Assembly: GCA_903847655.1 (NCBI GenBank)
Contig: CAINEG010000268.1
Location: 1 to 10,639, forward strand
Length of the DNA: 10,639 bases
Direction: 5' to 3'
Source: an uncultured Bacteroidota bacterium
GTDB lineage: Bacteria > Bacteroidota > Bacteroidia > Chitinophagales > Chitinophagaceae
The translations under genes and the position numbers were made by a program. The notes beneath the pieces are model-generated. The model did not search any database and was not told the DNA's origin. It saw only the letters and a program-made list of their open reading frames with translations. Below are positions 7,275-10,639 of this stretch, piece after piece (the first letter of the stretch is position 1; each line of letters begins with the position of its first letter).

Positions 7275-9716
7275 CTAGATTGCAAATCGACGTTTTCGAT
7301 AGGCGGCCCAAACTAGAAATCCAATCACCAGTAAGATAAGAGGACTAGCTATGATGGCTATTTGCCAAAATAGCCTATTTTCTAGTACTTTTTGTTTATT
7401 CAGCAAACGTAAAATCACAAATTTGTTTCTACTTTCCAATAACCCCATAGGCTCATTCAAATAAGCGATACTATTCATGTAAAAATCATGATTGGCAAAT
7501 TGATAGTCCTCAAATGGAATCATGCCCATGGGCATTGCCCCCCTGGTTTTATCCACCTGATTGGTAAAAATATCTGCATCAGCGATGACTATTTGCTTCG
7601 CATTGACGCTACCCGATGCTTGATAAACCTGGCCGGTTATTTTTAAAATACTGTCTTTGACTGCAGTTGGAATTCTATTGGCATAGATGGAACTAAACTT
7701 TCCTTCCAATAATACCGCAATGGGCAAATGAGCTTGGTTAAAACTAGCCATATCTGCCTCTTCTTTTACACTGTTCAAGGAAACCAAGTTGGGGCTTGCT
7801 ATAATTCTAGTATTGGAATCAGTACTCAGTAAAATTGTTTTTTTAATACTTGCACTAACTAAAGTATCTATACTTGAAGGGAATAAAGACAACACTCGGT
7901 CTAAGTTTTGTACTAATGGATGACGATCCTCTCCTAATAGAAAAGGATAATAAGGCCATGGAATACGCTGAATGATGGGACTGCCATCTGCTTGCTTGCC
8001 TACCACCATGGGCAGTTTAGCACAGTTTAAATCTTGTACCAAATTACTGTTCATTCGAATACCATACTTGAAAAACAAATCATCTAAGCCAAGGCCACGG
8101 TCATAGGCCAGATAGCTGCCGTCTGTTTTTTGCAGACTATCATACTCTGCATACAATTTATCTACCGCCCATAGGATGTTTCCTCCAGACATTAGATATT
8201 GATCCAATTTTAATTTATCTAATTCAGTAAATGGATTGGTTGGCTTAACAATTAAAATAGTTTTTATTTTTTGGGCATCTGGGTACCCTTTTTTTAAATC
8301 AAATACGACCAGATTGTATTGATGTCGAATAGACTCTCCTAAATCATTCACTGTTAAATTAGTAGGTTCTCCATTGCCAATAAGATAAGCGATGGTGGGT
8401 ACTTGAATTCTATTCAATAAATAAATGGCTTGTGTAAATTTATATTCTAACAAAGCTTCTGCTGCATTGGTACTGGCTTCTAGATCTTCTTCTGGAATGT
8501 CTTTGATAATATTATAAGGCTTGAAAAACTTTTTACTACTCCTTAAATCTATCGCCATTGGTTTTTGACCTTCTACCTCTACGAGTGCCCCTGGTATTAA
8601 TAATTGATCTACTCTTTTATCCGAACTAACATTTTGTTCTTGCAACCTTTGAATGGGGATGCCTAATTTTGATAAGCTATCGTAGAATTGATACAAGGCC
8701 GTATCCTTATACATTTGACTAGGCAGTTCTAGCTGCCATTGAATGTACTTAGGATTCATTTGATGCAGGGATTCCAATAAAACAGAGGTGGCTTGTGCTA
8801 TTTTTTTATAATAAGCAGGAAGGTCGCCACCCAAATACAAGTGAATTTTTACAGGTTTTTGCACCCCCTGAATGATTTGCGATGAACTCTTACTTAAAGT
8901 ATACCTATGTTCTTTGGTTAAGTCCAACTGCAGCGGAAAAACAAAGGCGAGGTAATTGAAAAACAAAATAAAAACAAGGATGGCAAGGTATTTAAATTTT
9001 GCTTTAATGTTCTCAAGACAACCCAGGGTAAAAAGTACAAGTACTGAAATGAAATAGATGCTATCTTGAAAAGACAATACCCCCTTACTCATAGATTTGT
9101 AATGATTGCTAAAGCCTAATTGAGCAAGATAAAAATCAAATCCATTTTTAAATATAGCATAGCCGCTAATCCAATCAAACCCTTTATATAGCATTAAAGA
9201 AAGCGAAATTGAAAACAATAAGGCCACTAAATTATTTTTAGTGGTGCTACTGGTATAAATGCCAATGGCCGTAAAAGCGGCAGCTAAAAATAATAAACCA
9301 AAATAGCCGCCAAAGGTAGCCCCCCAATCCAAACCACCCACCGCACTTAAATTGTCCAAGACCACTGCATACAAAAGTGTCGGCGCAATGGCTACTAAGA
9401 CAATTAAATAAGCACCTAAAAATTTACCTAAGACCAACTGCAATGGACGAATAGGCAAACTACTGATGATTTCATAAGTGCCTAATTTATATTCATCAGA
9501 GAAACTATGCATGGTGATGGCCGGTATCAAGAACATCAAAAACCATGGGGCAAAGTCAAAGTAAACTTGTAAGGAAGCGTAGCCAAAATCCAATACATTG
9601 TAGTTGGGCAGCACAAACAATACTAGCCCATTGATCAATAAATAAAAGCCAATGATTAAATAACCAGTGATGCCACTAAAGTATTGCGCCCATTCTTTTT
9701 TGCCTATTGCCCACAT
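7275..9716 (-). CDS. gldFG: GldF-GldG fusion, gliding-motility ABC transporter permease plus auxiliary subunit
   Basis: An 813-residue inner-membrane protein joining two subunits that are separate in Flavobacterium johnsoniae. Residues 1-238 resemble GldF, an ABC-2 permease: MWAIGKKEW start, TM segments near 18-37, 55-73, 100-121, 136-158, 163-180 and 219-236, and a conserved IPAITMHSFSDEYKLGTYEI block (64-83). Residues 239-813 resemble GldG: a TM at 243-262, then DLTKEHRYTLSKSS (265-278), LGGDLPAYYKK (295-305), NAAEALLEYKFTQAIYLL (417-434) and AYLIGNGEP (443-451), with a C-terminal TM (784-806) ending in RKRR. This predicts a large extracytoplasmic domain at 265-783 and both ends in the cytoplasm. 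With the ATPase GldA, GldFG is needed for gliding in F. johnsoniae; the ATPase is not in this window. The ATG at 9716 aligns with the usual GldF start. The gene leads the block with terC, murF-alr and lspA. The function of the fused form outside gliding strains is uncertain. Confidence 0.9.
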   Translation of the reverse strand: MWAIGKKEWAQYFSGITGYLIIGFYLLINGLVLFVLPNYNVLDFGYASLQVYFDFAPWFLMFLIPAITMHSFSDEYKLGTYEIISSLPIRPLQLVLGKFLGAYLIVLVAIAPTLLYAVVLDNLSAVGGLDWGATFGGYFGLLFLAAAFTAIGIYTSSTTKNNLVALLFSISLSLMLYKGFDWISGYAIFKNGFDFYLAQLGFSNHYKSMSKGVLSFQDSIYFISVLVLFTLGCLENIKAKFKYLAILVFILFFNYLAFVFPLQLDLTKEHRYTLSKSSSQIIQGVQKPVKIHLYLGGDLPAYYKKIAQATSVLLESLHQMNPKYIQWQLELPSQMYKDTALYQFYDSLSKLGIPIQRLQEQNVSSDKRVDQLLIPGALVEVEGQKPMAIDLRSSKKFFKPYNIIKDIPEEDLEASTNAAEALLEYKFTQAIYLLNRIQVPTIAYLIGNGEPTNLTVNDLGESIRHQYNLVVFDLKKGYPDAQKIKTILIVKPTNPFTELDKLKLDQYLMSGGNILWAVDKLYAEYDSLQKTDGSYLAYDRGLGLDDLFFKYGIRMNSNLVQDLNCAKLPMVVGKQADGSPIIQRIPWPYYPFLLGEDRHPLVQNLDRVLSLFPSSIDTLVSASIKKTILLSTDSNTRIIASPNLVSLNSVKEEADMASFNQAHLPIAVLLEGKFSSIYANRIPTAVKDSILKITGQVYQASGSVNAKQIVIADADIFTNQVDKTRGAMPMGMIPFEDYQFANHDFYMNSIAYLNEPMGLLESRNKFVILRLLNKQKVLENRLFWQIAIIASPLILLVIGFLVWAAYRKRRFAI

Positions 9717-9720
9717 GGGT

Positions 9721-9728
9721 CAAAGCTA
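9721..9728 (-). promoter_or_regulatory. Candidate -7 box directly before gldFG start
   Basis: On the minus strand TAGCTTTG is a perfect match to the Bacteroidota -7 consensus TAnnTTTG and is followed by ACCC and then the gldFG ATG. A transcript started from it would begin at or next to the start codon, so it would be leaderless or nearly so. The region 17-20 nt upstream is the GC-rich arm of the iscA terminator and has no TTTG -33 element, so the call is tentative. Confidence 0.3.
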
Positions 9729-9729
9729 C

Positions 9730-9759
9730 AAAAAAAATGCCCCGAGTTATCGGAGCATT
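9730..9759 (-). terminator. Rho-independent terminator of the iscU-iscA unit
   Basis: On the minus strand the arms AATGCTCCG (9759-9751) and CGGGGCATT (9744-9736) form a 9-bp stem with one G-T wobble and a 6-nt loop ATAACT. A run of T follows at once (8 T in all, of which the first two belong to the stem). It sits 37 nt after the iscA stop codon and ends only 13 nt before the gldFG start codon. Orientation and T-tract fit termination of transcription coming from iscU-iscA. Confidence 0.82.
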
Positions 9760-9796
9760 CAATATTATAAAAATCTTAGGATTGGTTGCGTTTAGG

Positions 9797-10153
9797 CTAT
9801 ACTGCAAAACTGTCTCCACAGCCACAACTTCTGCTGGCATTGGGATTGTTGAAGAAAAATCCTTTTCCATTCAACCCATCTGAAAATTCTAACTCCGTAT
9901 TCACTAAGTATAAAAAGCTTTTTAGATCGGTCACAATTTTTATCCCATTGTCTTCAAAGACTTGATCCATGGGCTTGATTTCATTGTCAAAGTCTAGTTT
10001 ATAGCTTAAACCAGAACAACCACCCCCTACTACCCCTACTCTTAAAAAATAGCTAGCATCGCCCGTAACGCCTGCGTCTTGCATTAACTGCAATACCTTG
10101 TTCTTTGCCTTGGCACTTACATAAATTGAATTCTCTTGGGCTACTTCACTCAT
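9797..10153 (-). CDS. iscA: A-type iron-sulfur carrier/assembly protein (IscA/HesB family)
   Basis: A small cytoplasmic protein of 118 residues that, in this family, binds iron or an Fe-S cluster and passes clusters to apo-proteins. It has the three family cysteines: C46 in VGVVGGGCSGLSYKLDF (39-55), and C110 and C112 in the C-terminal SCGCGDSF motif (109-116). The FLRVGV strand before the first cysteine and the GKGFFFNNPNA stretch before the last two are typical. Length is close to the 107-120 usual for IscA, SufA and ErpA. The sequence alone does not separate these three; the iscA symbol is chosen because iscU lies 23 nt upstream. The start is the ATG at 10153, with no Shine-Dalgarno sequence. 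Its end is followed after 37 nt by a strong terminator, so it is the last gene of the isc unit. Confidence 0.92.
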   Translation of the reverse strand: MSEVAQENSIYVSAKAKNKVLQLMQDAGVTGDASYFLRVGVVGGGCSGLSYKLDFDNEIKPMDQVFEDNGIKIVTDLKSFLYLVNTELEFSDGLNGKGFFFNNPNASRSCGCGDSFAV

Positions 10154-10176
10154 AGGTTATAAATAGAAGACCTAAA

Positions 10177-10593
10177 TTAAACGTGGCTTTGTTCAAATAC
10201 CAGTTCAGCCAATCCGTTTTTTACACGAAAATCATTGATGGCTGCTTTAATAGCATCTTCGGCCAATACTGAGCAATGTATTTTTACTGGAGGCAAATTT
10301 AATTCCTCTACTAAATCCATATTGTCAATCTTAACAGCTTCGTCAATTGTTTTTCCTTTCAACCACTCTGTAGCCAAAGAAGAAGAGGCAATGGCAGAAC
10401 CACAACCAAATGTTTTAAACTTAGCATCGGTAATAATTCCTGTTGCTTCATCTACTTGGATTTGCAAACGCATTACGTCTCCGCACTCTGGTGCACCTAC
10501 TAAACCAGTACCTACACTCTTAGAACCTTTATCTAATGTGCCTACATTTTTAGGATTAGAATAATGATCGATTACTTTATCTGAATATGCCAT
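10177..10593 (-). CDS. iscU: Iron-sulfur cluster assembly scaffold protein IscU
   Basis: A 138-residue cytoplasmic scaffold on which [2Fe-2S] clusters are built with sulfur from the cysteine desulfurase IscS before transfer to targets. The three ligand cysteines are present: C37 in GAPECGDVM (33-41), C64 in TFGCGSAIASSS (61-72) and C107 in VKIHCSVLAEDAI (103-115). D39 next to the first cysteine is also conserved. LPPVK (100-104) is the exact motif that the Hsp70 HscA recognises on IscU in E. coli. The N-terminal MAYSDKVIDHYSNPKNVG is the classic IscU opening and fixes the ATG at 10593. Length fits full-length IscU (about 128-140) and excludes the longer NifU, which has extra domains. iscA follows after 23 nt. 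The desulfurase gene iscS is not in the window and may lie just beyond the right edge, as in many isc operons. Confidence 0.96.
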   Translation of the reverse strand: MAYSDKVIDHYSNPKNVGTLDKGSKSVGTGLVGAPECGDVMRLQIQVDEATGIITDAKFKTFGCGSAIASSSLATEWLKGKTIDEAVKIDNMDLVEELNLPPVKIHCSVLAEDAIKAAINDFRVKNGLAELVFEQSHV

Positions 10594-10614
10594 TTTATTT
10601 TTATTTTATATTTT

Positions 10615-10622
10615 CAAAATTA
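10615..10622 (-). promoter_or_regulatory. Candidate -7 box upstream of iscU
   Basis: The 46 bases right of iscU are very AT-rich. On the minus strand TAATTTTG matches the Bacteroidota -7 consensus TAnnTTTG at every fixed position and ends 21 nt before the ATG, a plausible short leader. The -33 element would fall at or past the window edge, so it cannot be judged. If iscS lies upstream, this could be an internal promoter. Confidence 0.35.
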
Positions 10623-10639
10623 TTAAAAAAATTCGAAAC

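Noticed and set aside
9676..9870. Minus-strand 64-codon frame spanning the iscA end, the terminator and the gldFG start
   Set aside because: It runs through the terminator hairpin and overlaps both real genes in another frame; nothing in its sequence suggests a protein.
10235..10564. Plus-strand open frame of 109 codons opposite iscU
   Set aside because: Its composition mirrors the IscU codons on the other strand and it has no motif of its own; antisense shadow.
1..10639. Mobile element, CRISPR, tRNA/rRNA, phage or defence system
   Set aside because: No transposase, direct-repeat array, integrase, cloverleaf or rRNA-like sequence was seen on either strand; genes are housekeeping or lineage-typical and tightly spaced.

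Overview
This window looks like ordinary chromosomal sequence from a member of the Bacteroidota, most likely a Chitinophagaceae-type bacterium (inference, no search was run). The evidence is lineage-typical: a MurF-Alr fusion, GldF/GldG gliding-motility ABC proteins, an IleS with the Bacteroidota-style GPPSANGMPGIHH motif, an AT-rich composition, starts without Shine-Dalgarno sequences, and upstream motifs matching the Bacteroidota -7 element TAnnTTTG. All seven protein genes are on the minus strand, so transcription runs from high to low coordinates. Coding density is very high and no gene-free stretch exceeds about 100 bases.

In order of transcription: iscU (10593-10177) and iscA (10153-9797) form an iron-sulfur cluster assembly pair, closed by a clear rho-independent terminator at 9730-9759. 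Next come gldFG (9716-7275, a fused permease plus auxiliary subunit of the gliding-motility ABC transporter), a TerC/Alx-family membrane protein (7250-6291), a bifunctional murF-alr (6272-3822) and lspA (3791-3138). The gaps between these four genes are 24, 18 and 30 nt, so they probably share a transcript. A weaker terminator-like hairpin (3092-3117) lies between lspA and ileS. The ileS gene (3041 to beyond position 1) lacks its C-terminal end because the window stops.

Much of the middle block serves the cell envelope. GldFG is an inner-membrane transporter of the gliding apparatus. TerC is a probable metal (Mn2+) exporter. MurF-Alr makes D-alanine and adds D-Ala-D-Ala to the peptidoglycan precursor. 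LspA matures lipoproteins, a class that includes several gliding proteins. The isc and ileS genes on either side are housekeeping.

I see no tRNA, rRNA, CRISPR array, insertion sequence, phage gene, defence system or obviously transferred island. I do not find a previously undescribed multi-gene system. The points most worth checking are the GXHH signature in IleS (linked in other IleS2 enzymes to mupirocin hyper-resistance), the single-chain GldF-GldG fusion, the terminator and perfect -7-like box packed directly against the gldFG start codon, and the TTG start of murF-alr.
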